From SIBU01 sp964430335 (GTDB lineage Bacteria; Patescibacteriota; Minisyncoccia; Phycocordibacterales; SIBU01), in NCBI GenBank assembly GCA_964430335.1, contig CAYSEN010000003.1, forward strand, positions 10,052-74,051: a stretch of DNA of 64,000 nt. The letters run 5' to 3'. This document shows, piece by piece, positions 15,765-25,241 of this stretch; the first letter of the stretch is position 1; the number at the start of each line of letters is the position of its first letter. The notes beneath the pieces were generated by a model. The model worked only from the letters and a program-made list of their open reading frames with translations. It made no database searches and was not told where the DNA came from. Made by a program: the position numbers and the translations under genes.

Positions 15765-16829
15765 ATGTCAGACACAAACGGGATTCATAACACTCGCATT
15801 AGTCACATCACGCCTCTGCCGACACCGGCAGAACTCAAGGCTCAATTTCCGCTCACTTCAAAGGGGCGGGAAACGGTTCTCGGTTCTCGCAGTTCTATCG
15901 AGAAAATTCTCTTTGGTGAGGACTCTCGGCTACTCGTGGTGGTTGGTCCGTGTTCAGTGCATCGGATGGACGAAGTGTTCGATTATGCGACCAGACTTGC
16001 ACAACTCGCGATAAATTACAACGATCAGATGCACATTGTCATGCGGTTTTGCGGAGACAAGCCAAGGACCGGTAGAGCCTGGACAGGTTGGTGGAACGAC
16101 CCGCGTATGGACGGCTCATGCGACATTGCTGGTGGTTGGCGCGAAGGTCGGGAAACTATGGTGAAAATTCTCGACATGGGTCTCCCTCTCGGTTGTGAGG
16201 TGCTTGACGCCGAACATTTCCAACGCGTCGATGATTTGCCTTCGTATGTGTGGATTGGCGCAAGAAACGTTGGAGGTCAGCGTGAGCGTCAAATTGCCAG
16301 TGGTATTTCTGCCGCAGTAGGGCTCAAGAACCACAACACCGGTGGTAGTGATGTGGCGATCGGCGCACTTGATGTCGTAACCACCTCGAACGTATTCGTT
16401 GCGTCGAATGATCGAGGGGTCTCCTCACGTTTCGTGACCACGGGAAATCGGTATGCTCATCTGATTCTTCGCGGAACTGAAAAGGGACCAAATTACGACA
16501 GTGATTCAGTTTCAACTGCGATTGCCAGTCTGAAACATCGCGGTCATGTAGCAAGGGTTGTTGTGGACGCTTCTCACGGCAACTCGAACAAAGATCATAG
16601 CAAGCAACGTGAAGTGATTGATGATGTTGTTGGGCAGATCGTTGATCGCAACAGCGAATCGATCGCTGGGATCATGTACGAGAGTTTCCTTCAGCCTGGA
16701 AAGCAATCAATTCCACGAGACCTTTCTGATCTTAGGTCTGGAGTTTCTGTCACCGACGGATGTGATGGGTGGGATCAGACCGTGGAGGTTCTCGGTTCCA
16801 TACACGCACGTCTCCTGAGCAGGAAATGA
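15765..16829 (+). CDS. aroF: 3-deoxy-7-phosphoheptulonate (DAHP) synthase, class I
   Basis: This 354-residue enzyme condenses phosphoenolpyruvate with erythrose-4-phosphate, the first step of aromatic amino acid synthesis. Signatures are VVVGPCSVH, the GDKPRTGRAW stretch (KPRT motif), CEVLDAEHFQ, VWIGARN and VVVDASHGNSNKD. GGAG lies seven bases before the ATG at 15765. No other shikimate gene is present in the window, and to my knowledge most relatives lack the pathway. The gene is GC-rich, with its own promoter, attenuator and terminator, so I infer horizontal gain. The AroF/G/H isotype cannot be told from sequence alone; the symbol is generic. Confidence 0.92.
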   Translation: MSDTNGIHNTRISHITPLPTPAELKAQFPLTSKGRETVLGSRSSIEKILFGEDSRLLVVVGPCSVHRMDEVFDYATRLAQLAINYNDQMHIVMRFCGDKPRTGRAWTGWWNDPRMDGSCDIAGGWREGRETMVKILDMGLPLGCEVLDAEHFQRVDDLPSYVWIGARNVGGQRERQIASGISAAVGLKNHNTGGSDVAIGALDVVTTSNVFVASNDRGVSSRFVTTGNRYAHLILRGTEKGPNYDSDSVSTAIASLKHRGHVARVVVDASHGNSNKDHSKQREVIDDVVGQIVDRNSESIAGIMYESFLQPGKQSIPRDLSDLRSGVSVTDGCDGWDQTVEVLGSIHARLLSRK

Positions 16830-16839
16830 TTGCATACGA

Positions 16840-16886
16840 TACCACTTGATTGTTCACTTTGTGAGCGGTCAGGTGGTTTTTTTATG
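16840..16886 (+). terminator. Terminator of the DAHP synthase gene
   Basis: ACCACTTGA pairs with TCAGGTGGT around a ~20-base loop and is followed by seven T. Confidence 0.8.
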
Positions 16887-16968
16887 TAAATTTTGGCAAC
16901 TATTTTGTAATAGATTGCTTTTTAAAATTGTTCTATACTTTATGGAAATTATTAGCTAATTTTTTCCC

Positions 16969-18222
16969 ATGAAGAAAACACCTTTCAAAAATTATTCAGT
17001 CAACGTTGAGAAAGCGGTCGCGCTTTTAGGTTTGCCCAGAGATTTTGTTAAAAAACTGACAACGCCGAATCGGATTATTGATAAGAAGATTTCTGTGACG
17101 ATGGATAGTGGAAAGAAAAAAACTTTTCAGGCCTATCGAGTGCAATTTAATAACGCCCGTGGTCCGTATAAAGGTGGAATTAGATTTCATCCTGACGCTG
17201 ATCTTGATGAGGTGAAGGCCTTGTCTGCGGCTATGGCGGTAAAGTGTGCGGTTGTAGGAATTCCGCTCGGTGGTGGAAAAGGAGGAGTGACTTGCGACCC
17301 AAAGAATTTGAGTTTCAGAGAGATAGAGAAAATTTCAAGAGCATGGGCAAAAGTGATGACTCCTTTTATTGGTGCAAACAAAGATATTCCTGCGCCGGAT
17401 GTTTATACAAACGGACAGGTCATGGCTTATGTTCTAGATGAATTTGAAAAAATTACCGGTAAAAGCGAACCTGGACTAATTACGGGGAAACCGATTTCGC
17501 TCGGCGGTAGTTTGGGTAGAGACACCGCGACAGCAGACGGCGGGGCGTTTGTTTTGGATCAACTGGTTAAGGAATTAGGATTTAACAAAAAAGACTTGAA
17601 AGTCGCTGTGCAGGGTTTTGGAAATGCCGGGGCTACTATAGCAAAAATTTTGAAAAGCGAAGGATACAAGATGGTGGCGTTGTCCGACAGTACTGGCGGA
17701 ATTTATAATCCAAATGGGCTCAATCCTGAAACACTCGAAGTTGCCAAAAGAGAGAAAGGTTCATTGCAAGCGGCAGCAGGAGAGGCAAAGCGAATCACAA
17801 ACGAGGAAATTTTGGCATCGGATTGTGATATCTTGATTCCAGCGGCGCTCGATGGAGTCATTCATAAAGATAATGCGGGCTCAATCAAGGCCAGAATTAT
17901 TTTGGAATTAGCAAACGGGCCAACAACCCCTGAGGCTGATGAAATTTTAAATTTGAAAGGCGTGACATTAGTACCAGATGTTTTGGCAAATGCCGGTGGA
18001 GTGACGGTCAGTTATTTTGAATGGGTTCAGAACACTCAGAACTGGTATTGGACAGCAAAGGAGGTAAAAGAGAGGTTGAAGCCTATCATGATCAAAAGTT
18101 TTGAGGAGGTTTGGAATTTGTCTAAAGCTAAAAAGATTTCTTTGCGAGATTCGGCTTTTGCTATTGGAATCGGGAGGATTGCGGAGGCGATGAAAAGTAG
18201 AGGGGAGGATAGACGTAAGTAA
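16969..18222 (+). CDS. gdhA: Glutamate dehydrogenase family (Glu/Leu/Phe/Val dehydrogenase)
   Basis: This 417-residue protein matches the usual ~415-420 residue hexameric GDH. The catalytic domain shows GPYKGGIRFHP with the substrate-binding Lys, then GGGKGGVTCDP, then PAPDVYTNGQVMAYVLDEF. The Rossmann domain has VAVQGFGNAGATIAKIL. It interconverts glutamate with 2-oxoglutarate and ammonia; cofactor use cannot be read with confidence. A TATACT box about 35 nt before the ATG suggests its own promoter, and a strong terminator follows. Confidence 0.92.
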   Translation: MKKTPFKNYSVNVEKAVALLGLPRDFVKKLTTPNRIIDKKISVTMDSGKKKTFQAYRVQFNNARGPYKGGIRFHPDADLDEVKALSAAMAVKCAVVGIPLGGGKGGVTCDPKNLSFREIEKISRAWAKVMTPFIGANKDIPAPDVYTNGQVMAYVLDEFEKITGKSEPGLITGKPISLGGSLGRDTATADGGAFVLDQLVKELGFNKKDLKVAVQGFGNAGATIAKILKSEGYKMVALSDSTGGIYNPNGLNPETLEVAKREKGSLQAAAGEAKRITNEEILASDCDILIPAALDGVIHKDNAGSIKARIILELANGPTTPEADEILNLKGVTLVPDVLANAGGVTVSYFEWVQNTQNWYWTAKEVKERLKPIMIKSFEEVWNLSKAKKISLRDSAFAIGIGRIAEAMKSRGEDRRK

Positions 18223-18245
18223 AGTAGACTTGAGACAAGAAAAGA

Positions 18246-18284
18246 GAAGTCCCCGGCCGCGCGAAGCGCGGCCGGGGACTTCTG
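18246..18284. terminator. Terminator after gdhA
   Basis: This is a perfect 18-bp stem containing CCCCGGCCGCGC with a GAA loop and T-rich sequence downstream. Its CCGGCC core resembles the terminators behind metK, khpA and the FKBP gene. Confidence 0.92.
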
Positions 18285-18326
18285 TAATTTTTCTTATCTA
18301 ATTACTAACATCTAACTTTCTAATTC

Positions 18327-18563
18327 CTACTTGATTCCTAACAACTGTTTCAACTTTGGCTCGTTAAAACCAACGACAATACTTCCATCGATGTCGATGA
18401 CAGGCACGCCCATTTGTCCAGATTTTTCAATAGCCTCTTTTCGTGCGACTGGATCAGCGGCCGCATTTTTGTCTGTGAATTCAACACCGTTTGCCTTGAA
18501 CATATCTTTTGCCATGTGGCAGAAGTGACAGGTAGGGGTGCTGTATATTGTGACTTTGTGCAT
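18327..18563 (-). CDS. Glutaredoxin-like protein
   Basis: This 78-residue thioredoxin-fold protein starts MHKVTIYSTPTCHFCHMAKD. It has the redox CxxC pair (CHFC), the conserved cis-Pro loop (MGVPVIDID) and the C-terminal VGFNEPKLKQLL. It is a small disulfide reductase of the glutaredoxin/NrdH type. There is no glutathione pathway in the window to say which electron donor it uses. It lies convergent with gdhA. Confidence 0.9.
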   Translation of the reverse strand: MHKVTIYSTPTCHFCHMAKDMFKANGVEFTDKNAAADPVARKEAIEKSGQMGVPVIDIDGSIVVGFNEPKLKQLLGIK

Positions 18564-18712
18564 GAGTTTTTTTATTTTGGTTGCGACCTAAATCTCTAGG
18601 ATAGCAACGACTTAGAGATTGGAAGTACTCTTTGTGGTGCGACCTAGTTCATACATTATACGCGAGGCTTAGCTTTGGTCAAAATTAAATAAAAATCACC
18701 CTATGTGGGTGA

Positions 18713-19048
18713 TTACTTGGATGTTTTCCTACGCTTGCGGGGTCTTCTGGAAGCACACATGGTGCTCCAAATCAGATCCTCAAGCGTAAACATGAAAGTG
18801 CTTGTGGCGCTGTTATGGCGTGCGTTGACCGCTTCATCGAGGGCGTTCAACGCACTCAGCAAAGCGCACTCTTCAGTGTTACATACGCGAAGGACTATAA
18901 AGCCCATGCCGTCGTCGTATATCTCTTCCGCGACATCTGTTCCCGCCTTGTAGATGTGTCCGCGCTTCAAGGTCTCGCAAGAACACCTTGAGATGTATAT
19001 TCGACGATCTGAGCCACGTAGTACGTACCACTGCTCTTCCTTTTTCAT
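18713..19048 (-). CDS. Hypothetical 111-aa protein (accessory unit)
   Basis: This protein begins MKKEEQWYVLRGSDRRIYIS and ends in a very basic tail (CASRRPRKRRKTSK). I do not recognise a family. The start at 19046-19048 has an AAGGA ribosome site six bases upstream. A longer in-frame extension was rejected because it runs through a promoter (TTGACA, then TATTTT). The gene is GC-rich against AT-rich neighbours and overlaps no core gene. The basic tail could bind nucleic acid, but this is conjecture. Confidence 0.55.
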   Translation of the reverse strand: MKKEEQWYVLRGSDRRIYISRCSCETLKRGHIYKAGTDVAEEIYDDGMGFIVLRVCNTEECALLSALNALDEAVNARHNSATSTFMFTLEDLIWSTMCASRRPRKRRKTSK

Positions 19049-19142
19049 ATGTTCCTTTTTACAAACTTTACATAAAATATAACAAATTAATAATTTGTCA
19101 AACATAATATATTTTAATAATTTTATTTTGTATAATGTTGTG

Positions 19143-19892
19143 ATGGAACAGGACCAAATTATTTTTGACAAAAAGGCTAAAGTCTATAAACACGTTTTTT
19201 TCGATGTAGATCAGACCCTTACAAGAAGCCGTTCGTTAATCGAGCCAAGCATGAAAGAAGTATTGGAAAAACTTTGTGATAAACACGACGTTATTATTGT
19301 CTCCGGTGCGAAAGAAGAACAAATTTGGAAACAAGTTACAAAAGATTTTGACGGTAAGGTATATATTTTGGCTCAAAATGGTAATAGTGCTACAGATAAG
19401 CAGGGGCAGTATTTGTGGAAGAATGTTTTAAATCAGTCACAGAAGGACGAAATTTTTAATCACATCAAAAAAATCAAAGACCAATTCGGTTCGAATTTTA
19501 AAGGCGCTGTTGAGGAGGACACTATACAAGACCGAGGATGCCAAGTTTCATTTAGCTGTATCGGACACAATGCTAATTTGGAACTCAAGGAGGCCTTTGA
19601 CCCTAAGGGAGAACTTCGTCAAAGTATTCTAAGAAAAATTCCGTTTAATTCTCAAACTCTTGAGGTAAAAATCGGTGGTACTACTTGTTTTGATTATTTT
19701 GAGCTTGGTAAGCACAAAGGAAAAAACGTATCAGAGTTGTTTAAAAAAATGAGTTGGAACAGAGAAGATTCGGTTTATATTGGCGACGCTCTTTTCCCTG
19801 GAGGAAATGATGAAAGTGTAATCGGTGTTTGCGACACACTACAAGTTTCAAATCCATTTGAGACTCAAGTGGCTATTAGAAAAATGATTTAA
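19143..19892 (+). CDS. HAD-IIB phosphatase, phosphomannomutase-like
   Basis: This 249-residue HAD protein opens with VFFDVDQTLTRSRSLIEPSM, the motif I seen in eukaryote-type phosphomannomutases and sucrose/trehalose phosphatases. Motif II is IIVSGAKEEQ. The C-terminal motif IV region is YIGDALFPGGNDESVIG. The square C2 cap lies between them. Whether it is a mutase or a phosphatase cannot be decided. A TATAAT box lies at 19131-19136, six bases before the ATG at 19143, so the transcript is expected to be leaderless. The FAD-oxidase gene starts seven bases after its stop. Confidence 0.8.
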   Translation: MEQDQIIFDKKAKVYKHVFFDVDQTLTRSRSLIEPSMKEVLEKLCDKHDVIIVSGAKEEQIWKQVTKDFDGKVYILAQNGNSATDKQGQYLWKNVLNQSQKDEIFNHIKKIKDQFGSNFKGAVEEDTIQDRGCQVSFSCIGHNANLELKEAFDPKGELRQSILRKIPFNSQTLEVKIGGTTCFDYFELGKHKGKNVSELFKKMSWNREDSVYIGDALFPGGNDESVIGVCDTLQVSNPFETQVAIRKMI

Positions 19893-19899
19893 ATTATTT

Positions 19900-21536
19900 A
19901 TGAATTACTCAGACGATATAAAGAAGTTTTTTAAGGGAGAGGTTCACTCCGATAGTGAGACCTTGGAAAAAATGAGCACCGATGCAAGTATTTTCAAAGT
20001 TAACCCTTCACTTGTGGTTGCTCCAAAAGACGTCGAGGATTTGTGTAAATTAGTCACTTTTGTAGGTGAAAAATCATCTGAGGGTGCCGATATTTCTTTG
20101 ACCGCAAGATCTGCGGGTACTGATATGTCGGGTGGGCCGCTGACCGAATCGATTGTTGTGGATTTTCTGCCACATTTTAATCACATTAAAAGTGTCCAGA
20201 AAAATTTTGCTGTGACCGAGCCAGGAGTCTATTATCGTGATTTTGAGGTAGAAACATTAAAGCAAGATTTGATCATGCCTTCTTATCCTGCATCTCGAGA
20301 TTTGTGCACTATGGGAGGAATTGTCGCTAATAATTCCGGGGGCGAAAAAACTTTGGCCTACGGAAAAACTGAAAAATATGTGAGAAGGGTAAAAATGGTT
20401 TGTGCTGACGGAAATGAATACGAGTTTAAACCATTAACAATTTTAGAATTAGAGGAAGTGGGAAAACAGCAGAATTTTTTTGGTAGGATTCACCGCCACA
20501 TGTTTGAGTTGATTACTAAGAATTACGATTTGATTAAAGGCGCTAAACCAAATGTTTCGAAAAATTCAGCCGGATACTTTTTGTGGAATGCGTATGATAA
20601 GGAAAAGGGAATTTTCGACCTGACTAAGATTATTGTCGGTTCTCAGGGAACACTCGGTCTTATTACTGAGGCGACAATCGCTTTAGTTCAGCCAAAAAAA
20701 TATACATCACTGCTGATAGCGTTTCTGCCAACACTAAAACCTTTGGCTGAAATTACCAATAATGTCTTGAAATTTGGCCCAGAGAGTTTTGAATCTTTTG
20801 ATGATCAGACAGTAAAATTTGGAATTAAATTGTTTCCACTGATTGTTAAAAAATTAAACGGTAATCTGGTTAAGTTGGCATTTCAATTCCTGCCAGAGTT
20901 CTTCATGGTGCTCACGGGCGGGGTGCCAAAGCTCATTTTGATTGCAGAATTTACTGGAGACACACAAGAAGAAGCAACAAAGAAAGCGGAGTCTGCTCAG
21001 GAATCACTCTTGCCGTTTAAGTTAAAAACTAAAATTGCAAAATCTGAAGCCGAGACCAAAAAGTTTTGGACATTCAGAAGAGAGAGCTTCAATTTACTCA
21101 GACAAAAATTGTCCACTCTACGTACGGCTCCATTTATCGATGACTTCGCAGTCAGACCTGAATATTTGCCAGAATTTTTGCCAAAGCTTAATGCTATATT
21201 GGGAAAGTACGATATTACTTACACTGTGGCTGGGCACGTGGGCGATGGTAACTTCCATATTATTCCGCTTATGAATTTCCAAAAACCTGAAACAGTTGAA
21301 ATTATTAAGGATTTGTCTAACAAGGTTTATAAGTTGGTTTTGGATTTCAAAGGCTCGATTACCGGTGAACACAACGACGGACTGATCAGGAGCTCATATT
21401 TGCCAATGATGTATGATTTGGAAATTATTAAGTTGTTTGAAGAAACTAAAAAAATATTTGACCCTCTAAATATTTTTAATCCTGGTAAGAAGGTTGGAGC
21501 AGATCGACACTACGCTTGGGAGCATATTAATAGGGG
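19900..21536 (+). CDS. FAD-linked oxidase, GlcD/D-lactate dehydrogenase family (3' end in gap)
   Basis: About 546 residues are readable before the run of N. The FAD-binding PCMH domain spans ~35-220 (ARSAGTDMSGGPLTESIVVD, MGGIVANNSGGEKTLAYGKT, then IVGSQGTLGLITEA). The C-terminal FAD-oxidase cap domain ends in the diagnostic AGHVGDGNFHIIPL and GSITGEHNDGL..FDPLNIFNPGK. Such enzymes oxidise 2-hydroxy acids such as glycolate or D-lactate; the acceptor is unknown. FNPGK normally lies near the C-terminus, so only a few residues are likely missing. Confidence 0.88.
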
Positions 21537-21636
21537 NNNNNNNNNNNNNNNNNNNNNNNNNNNNNNNNNNNNNNNNNNNNNNNNNNNNNNNNNNNNNNNN
21601 NNNNNNNNNNNNNNNNNNNNNNNNNNNNNNNNNNNN
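21537..21636. other. Assembly gap (100 N)
   Basis: Exactly 100 N separate the convergent 3' ends of the FAD oxidase and LOG-family genes. The round number suggests a placeholder gap of unknown true length. Confidence 0.99.
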
Positions 21637-22310
21637 ACAGGAACCTTTTTGATGATTTCTAGAATCTCATCTTCGTCATCGGTAATAGTGTAAAGTTTCA
21701 TTTCATCCTCAGTAACCGCTCGGTGTTTGCCATAAATAACATCTTTGATGAATTTATGAAGGCCGTCCCAGTAATCATGGCCAACAAGAATGATCGGCAC
21801 TTTTCTAATTTTTCGTGTTTGAATGAGTGTTAGAATTTCAAACATTTCATCGAGTGTTCCGAATCCTCCAGGGAAGAAAAGATATGCTTCACCAGAAAAA
21901 GAGAGAGCCACTTTTCTAACGAAGAAATAGTCAAATTGCACTGAGTCGGTGGTGTACTGGTTTAAAGGTTGCTTACTAGCGAGTCTAATATTCAATCCGA
22001 GTGATTTGTTACCGGCTTCAAACGCACCTCGGTTAGCTGCTTCCATGATTCCACCACCTCCGCCGGACATTACTGCGTAGCCTAGTGATGAAATTTTTTG
22101 TGCTAGGTTCCTTGCCTGAATGTAGTGAGGACTGTTTTCAGTTAGTCTTGCTGAACCGAAAAAAGTAACAGTCTTATCGTAGTTTTTAATAAATTCAAAA
22201 GCGCTTGTGAATTCTTTATCTATTCTGTGAACTTTTTCCTTAATGATTTTGTGTATCTCCTCTGGCGACAAATCTGCTGGTAATATTTCTTGTGTATTTT
22301 CGTTGTTCAT
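21637..22310 (-). CDS. LOG-family Rossmann protein (3' end in gap)
   Basis: About 224 residues are readable. The family signatures VMSGGGGGIMEAANRGA and PGGFGTLDEMFE are both intact, which identifies the LOG/YgdH-type fold (TIGR00730). These proteins are nucleotide 5'-monophosphate nucleosidases, often mis-named lysine decarboxylases. The C-terminus runs into the gap. It reads divergently from the FKBP gene. Confidence 0.9.
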
Positions 22311-22404
22311 ATGGTTTATTTTATCGCTCTATTTTACGTCACGGGTTACTTTTTGCAAAACATTATCTCTGGTATAATTTGTCTATAATATTTTAATAAC
22401 AAAT

Positions 22405-22863
22405 ATGAAAAAATTATCTACAAACGAAACAATAGCAGTTTGGGTTACTCTCATTGTTGCATTCGGAATGTTATTTTTTGGAAATAGATTTTTTAAATAT
22501 ATGGCAAATCCAACACAAGAAGCTAGTGTAAGTACTTCTGAAAATTTATCAGTTGAGGATGTGCAATTAGGTGAAGGTGAAGAGGTGAAGTCAGGCGATA
22601 CTATTTCGGTACATTATGTAGGCAAGCTTTCAGACGGAACACAGTTTGATAGTTCGATTGAAAGAGGCGAACCTCTTAAGTTTGTGGTAGGAGAAGGCAT
22701 GCTGATTAAAGGTTTTGATCAAGGAGTGATCGGTATGAAATTGGGCGGTAAAAGAAGGCTGGTCATACCGCCAGAACTAGGCTACGGCGATCAGCAAGTT
22801 GGTCCAATTCCTGCAAATTCGACTATTGTTTTTGATGTAGAGTTGGTAAAGATTGAGAAATAG
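22405..22863 (+). CDS. FKBP-type peptidyl-prolyl isomerase, membrane-anchored
   Basis: Of 152 residues, ~10-32 form an N-terminal membrane helix (ETIAVWVTLIVAFGMLFFG). The FKBP domain follows, with GDTISVHYVGKLSDGTQFDS, GEGMLIKGFDQGVIGMKLGG and RLVIPPELGYGDQ. The active-site Tyr, Phe and Asp of the family are present. It probably folds secreted proteins at the cell surface. Two TATAAT boxes lie just upstream. Confidence 0.92.
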   Translation: MKKLSTNETIAVWVTLIVAFGMLFFGNRFFKYMANPTQEASVSTSENLSVEDVQLGEGEEVKSGDTISVHYVGKLSDGTQFDSSIERGEPLKFVVGEGMLIKGFDQGVIGMKLGGKRRLVIPPELGYGDQQVGPIPANSTIVFDVELVKIEK

Positions 22864-22868
22864 AGAGA

Positions 22869-22911
22869 AAGAATAAAGCCGGGCGCCCTTTGGGCGCCCG
22901 GCTTTATTCTT
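22869..22911. terminator. Terminator after the FKBP gene
   Basis: AAGAATAAAGCCGGGCGCCC pairs perfectly with its complement around a TTT loop. Confidence 0.92.
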
Positions 22912-22949
22912 GCTAATTTGTCAAATAAATGTTATAAATTATGCAGAGA

Positions 22950-23136
22950 AAAGAAGGCCACAAACAACAATTTATATCCATTTTGGGTTAAATATTGTGG
23001 CTAAGGATTTTGACAGACAACAACTCTCTCCCTCTCTTGACGCGAATACGTTTCAAGTGAAGGGGAGGGTTGTTGGATTACCAACTATGGCGCGATTGTC
23101 CTCGCGACACATCACCCTTCCTAAAATTGTTTGCCC
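22950..23136 (+). other. Structured leader region before a small membrane protein gene
   Basis: This stretch has no gene but can form two notable helices. GCCACAA pairs with TTGTGGC across a ~30-base loop (around 22952-22999). AACAACTCTCTCCC can pair with GGGGAGGGTTGTT (around 23021-23074). A third small GC hairpin (CGCGA/TCGCG) lies near 23090-23105. It could be the 5' leader of the gene at 23137, or a separate small RNA. I could not place a convincing promoter. Confidence 0.35.
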
Positions 23137-23325
23137 ATGAAAATATTAAGGGCGATAGGATTGGGGTTGGTCATCATCATTCTCCAGCTTTTAGTTCCTC
23201 GAGTTTTTCATAGTGCGGAAGATGCTTTCGTGGCAACTTTTAATACCGCACAAGTGGTCATGGGTGTGGCTCGTGACACAATTACCAGTCTTCCTAAGAC
23301 TCTAAATTCAGTGTCACCACGCTAA
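23137..23325 (+). CDS. Small single-pass membrane protein, 62 aa
   Basis: The protein begins MKILRAIGLGLVIIILQLLV, which is a basic start and one membrane helix, followed by a ~40-residue soluble tail. The family is not recognised. The ATG at 23137 was taken instead of a TTG six bases earlier. A compact terminator follows just after the stop, and the preceding ~200 bases are structured. The unit is bracketed by hairpins and sits between FKBP and tgt. Confidence 0.55.
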   Translation: MKILRAIGLGLVIIILQLLVPRVFHSAEDAFVATFNTAQVVMGVARDTITSLPKTLNSVSPR

Positions 23326-23332
23326 TGACAAA

Positions 23333-23360
23333 ACCGACGCATATTCTGCGTCGGTTGTCT
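23333..23360 (+). terminator. Terminator of the 62-aa gene
   Basis: ACCGACGC/GCGTCGGT form an 8-bp stem with a seven-base loop, and T-rich sequence follows. Confidence 0.75.
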
Positions 23361-23405
23361 GTTTATATAATTGTGACAATCTATATTTCTGATATGCTGA
23401 AGCCA

Positions 23406-24629
23406 ATGAAGCCTTTAAATTTTAAAATTGAAAAAAAGTTGTCTAACGGCCGTCTCGGTCGAGCGGGCATTTTATCTACACCTCATGGCGATATACACAC
23501 TCCGGCTTTTGTAACAGTAGGTACTAAAGCGAGCGTAAAATCCTTAACGCCTGAACAAGTTCGTGAATTGGGCGCAGAAGTCGTCTTGGCCAACACCTAC
23601 CATCTATATCTCCAGCCTGGAGAAGAAGTAATGAAAAAAGCTGGAGGCATTCATAAGTTTATGAATTGGTCTGGTCCGACCATGACCGACTCAGGCGGAT
23701 TTCAAGCTTTTTCACTCGGCGCTGCCTACGGCAAAAAAATGAACAAGCTAGCCGAGGTAAAACAGGATAATTACAAAGCCGAAATTTCAGAAGACATTGA
23801 AGAGAAAGAAAAGTTTGCCAAGATTACAGAAAATGGAGTTGAGTTTAAATCGGTGCTCGACGGAAGTACGCATTTTTTTACACCGGAGCGTTCAATAGAA
23901 ATTCAGCACGCAATTGGTGCTGATATGATTTTTGCTTTTGACGAATGCACTTCGCCAATTGCCCCACATGATTATCAAAAGGAGGCGATGGACCGCACTC
24001 ATCGATGGGCAAGGAGAAGCTTGGAAAAGCACAAAGAACTAGAATCAAAAAAAATCGCGGGACAACCGCCCCAGGCTCTCATGGGAATCGTTCAGGGTGG
24101 AAGATTTGAAGATTTGAGAAAGGAGAGTGCCGAAATAATTGGCAAAATGGACTTCGACGGATTTGGAATTGGTGGTTCGTTTGAAAAAGCGGACATGAAC
24201 ACTGCAGTTGGTTGGGTCAACGCACTACTTCCCGAAGACAAGCCTCGCCATTTGCTTGGAATAGGAGATCCTGTCGATTTAATTTACGCCATTGAAGAAG
24301 GCTGTGATTTGTTTGATTGCGTAGCACCGACTCGAATCGCAAGGCATGGCACTTTGTATAGCAGAAAAGGATTGGTCCACATTACCGCAAGTCCATACAG
24401 AAATAGTTTTACACCGGTCATCGCCGATTGTGGTTGTTATACATGCCAAAATTTCACCAAGGCGTATCTCGGCTATCTTTTCAAAGCTAGAGAATTTCTG
24501 GCTTATACTTTGGCTTCAATACACAATCTCTATTTTATAGTTCATTTGGTTAAGGATGCGAGACAAGCGATTTTGGATGGTACTTTTGACCAATTCAAAA
24601 AGGAGTTTTTGGAGAATTATAAAAAATAA
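23406..24629 (+). CDS. tgt: tRNA-guanine transglycosylase
   Basis: This 407-residue TIM-barrel enzyme exchanges guanine 34 for a queuosine precursor in tRNAs with GUN anticodons. Signatures are TYHLYLQPGEEVMKKAGG, MTDSGGFQAFSLG with the proposed catalytic Asp, the GIGIGG-like FGIGGSFEKADM, and DCVAPTRIARHG with the nucleophilic Asp. The zinc site is CGCYTC with the downstream LASIHN His. An insertion of ~35 charged residues follows the SLG turn. No queuosine precursor genes are in the window, so the base may be salvaged. The ATG at 23406 was chosen because upstream in-frame residues are unconserved. Confidence 0.94.
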   Translation: MKPLNFKIEKKLSNGRLGRAGILSTPHGDIHTPAFVTVGTKASVKSLTPEQVRELGAEVVLANTYHLYLQPGEEVMKKAGGIHKFMNWSGPTMTDSGGFQAFSLGAAYGKKMNKLAEVKQDNYKAEISEDIEEKEKFAKITENGVEFKSVLDGSTHFFTPERSIEIQHAIGADMIFAFDECTSPIAPHDYQKEAMDRTHRWARRSLEKHKELESKKIAGQPPQALMGIVQGGRFEDLRKESAEIIGKMDFDGFGIGGSFEKADMNTAVGWVNALLPEDKPRHLLGIGDPVDLIYAIEEGCDLFDCVAPTRIARHGTLYSRKGLVHITASPYRNSFTPVIADCGCYTCQNFTKAYLGYLFKAREFLAYTLASIHNLYFIVHLVKDARQAILDGTFDQFKKEFLENYKK

Positions 24630-24630
24630 A

Positions 24631-24651
24631 AACCGCTGTCAAACAGCGGTT
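24631..24651. terminator. Bidirectional terminator between tgt and the 152-aa gene
   Basis: AACCGCTG and CAGCGGTT form a stem with a five-base loop. A/T runs flank it, with a strong T-run on the minus strand. Confidence 0.85.
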
Positions 24652-24653
24652 CA

Positions 24654-25112
24654 TCAATGAGCATGTCCTTGTCCGGTGATTGCCTGTATGCAGCCTCTTG
24701 CCCATCGAATACCTTTTTCGTTACTTGATCGTGTGTAGGCATCGATTCTGTCACGCAAGTATCCGATCATCTGACGCTCGTTCGGGACGGACAACTTGAC
24801 TCGTCGGCCGATCATCTCGACGATCCGAATGCTCATAGAACAATCGACGACCATGAGGGGAAGCGTTGGTCCAATTACCCAAAGCTCGGCACCGGATCGT
24901 TGAGCCCTGTTTTGTGACCGGCTACTGAAGTGTGGGCGTCGACCGTGCCATTCGCCGCCGGGGAAAAGTCGCAATTCCCATTGAGGCGGCCCGAAATTAA
25001 GCTGATTGACTTCAAAACCAATCACCGTAGGATCTCCTTTTGGAAAATTGTTTGGGATTGAGTAGGGAATTCCCTCCACAATCTCATCGCCGATAATTTG
25101 GTATTTTTCCAT
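24654..25112 (-). CDS. Hypothetical 152-aa protein (accessory unit)
   Basis: This soluble protein begins MEKYQIIGDEIVEGIPYSIP; the rest is Trp/Arg-rich, with no family I recognise. The start at 25112 is supported by a promoter just before it (TTTACA, 17 nt, TATAAA). That promoter would make the upstream alternative start at 25151 untranscribed. The GC content is well above that of tgt and uvrB. It has its own terminator and thus fits the single-gene unit pattern. Confidence 0.55.
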   Translation of the reverse strand: MEKYQIIGDEIVEGIPYSIPNNFPKGDPTVIGFEVNQLNFGPPQWELRLFPGGEWHGRRPHFSSRSQNRAQRSGAELWVIGPTLPLMVVDCSMSIRIVEMIGRRVKLSVPNERQMIGYLRDRIDAYTRSSNEKGIRWARGCIQAITGQGHAH

Positions 25113-25241
25113 GTTACTAGGTTGCTTGTCTGAGCAATTTATAACACTCATATACTTTTTTGTAAAATTAAATTTGTATTACTCAAAAAAAGTTTTCCAC
25201 ACCCTGTTTGACGAGATTTCTACATAGGTTATTATAAAAAC

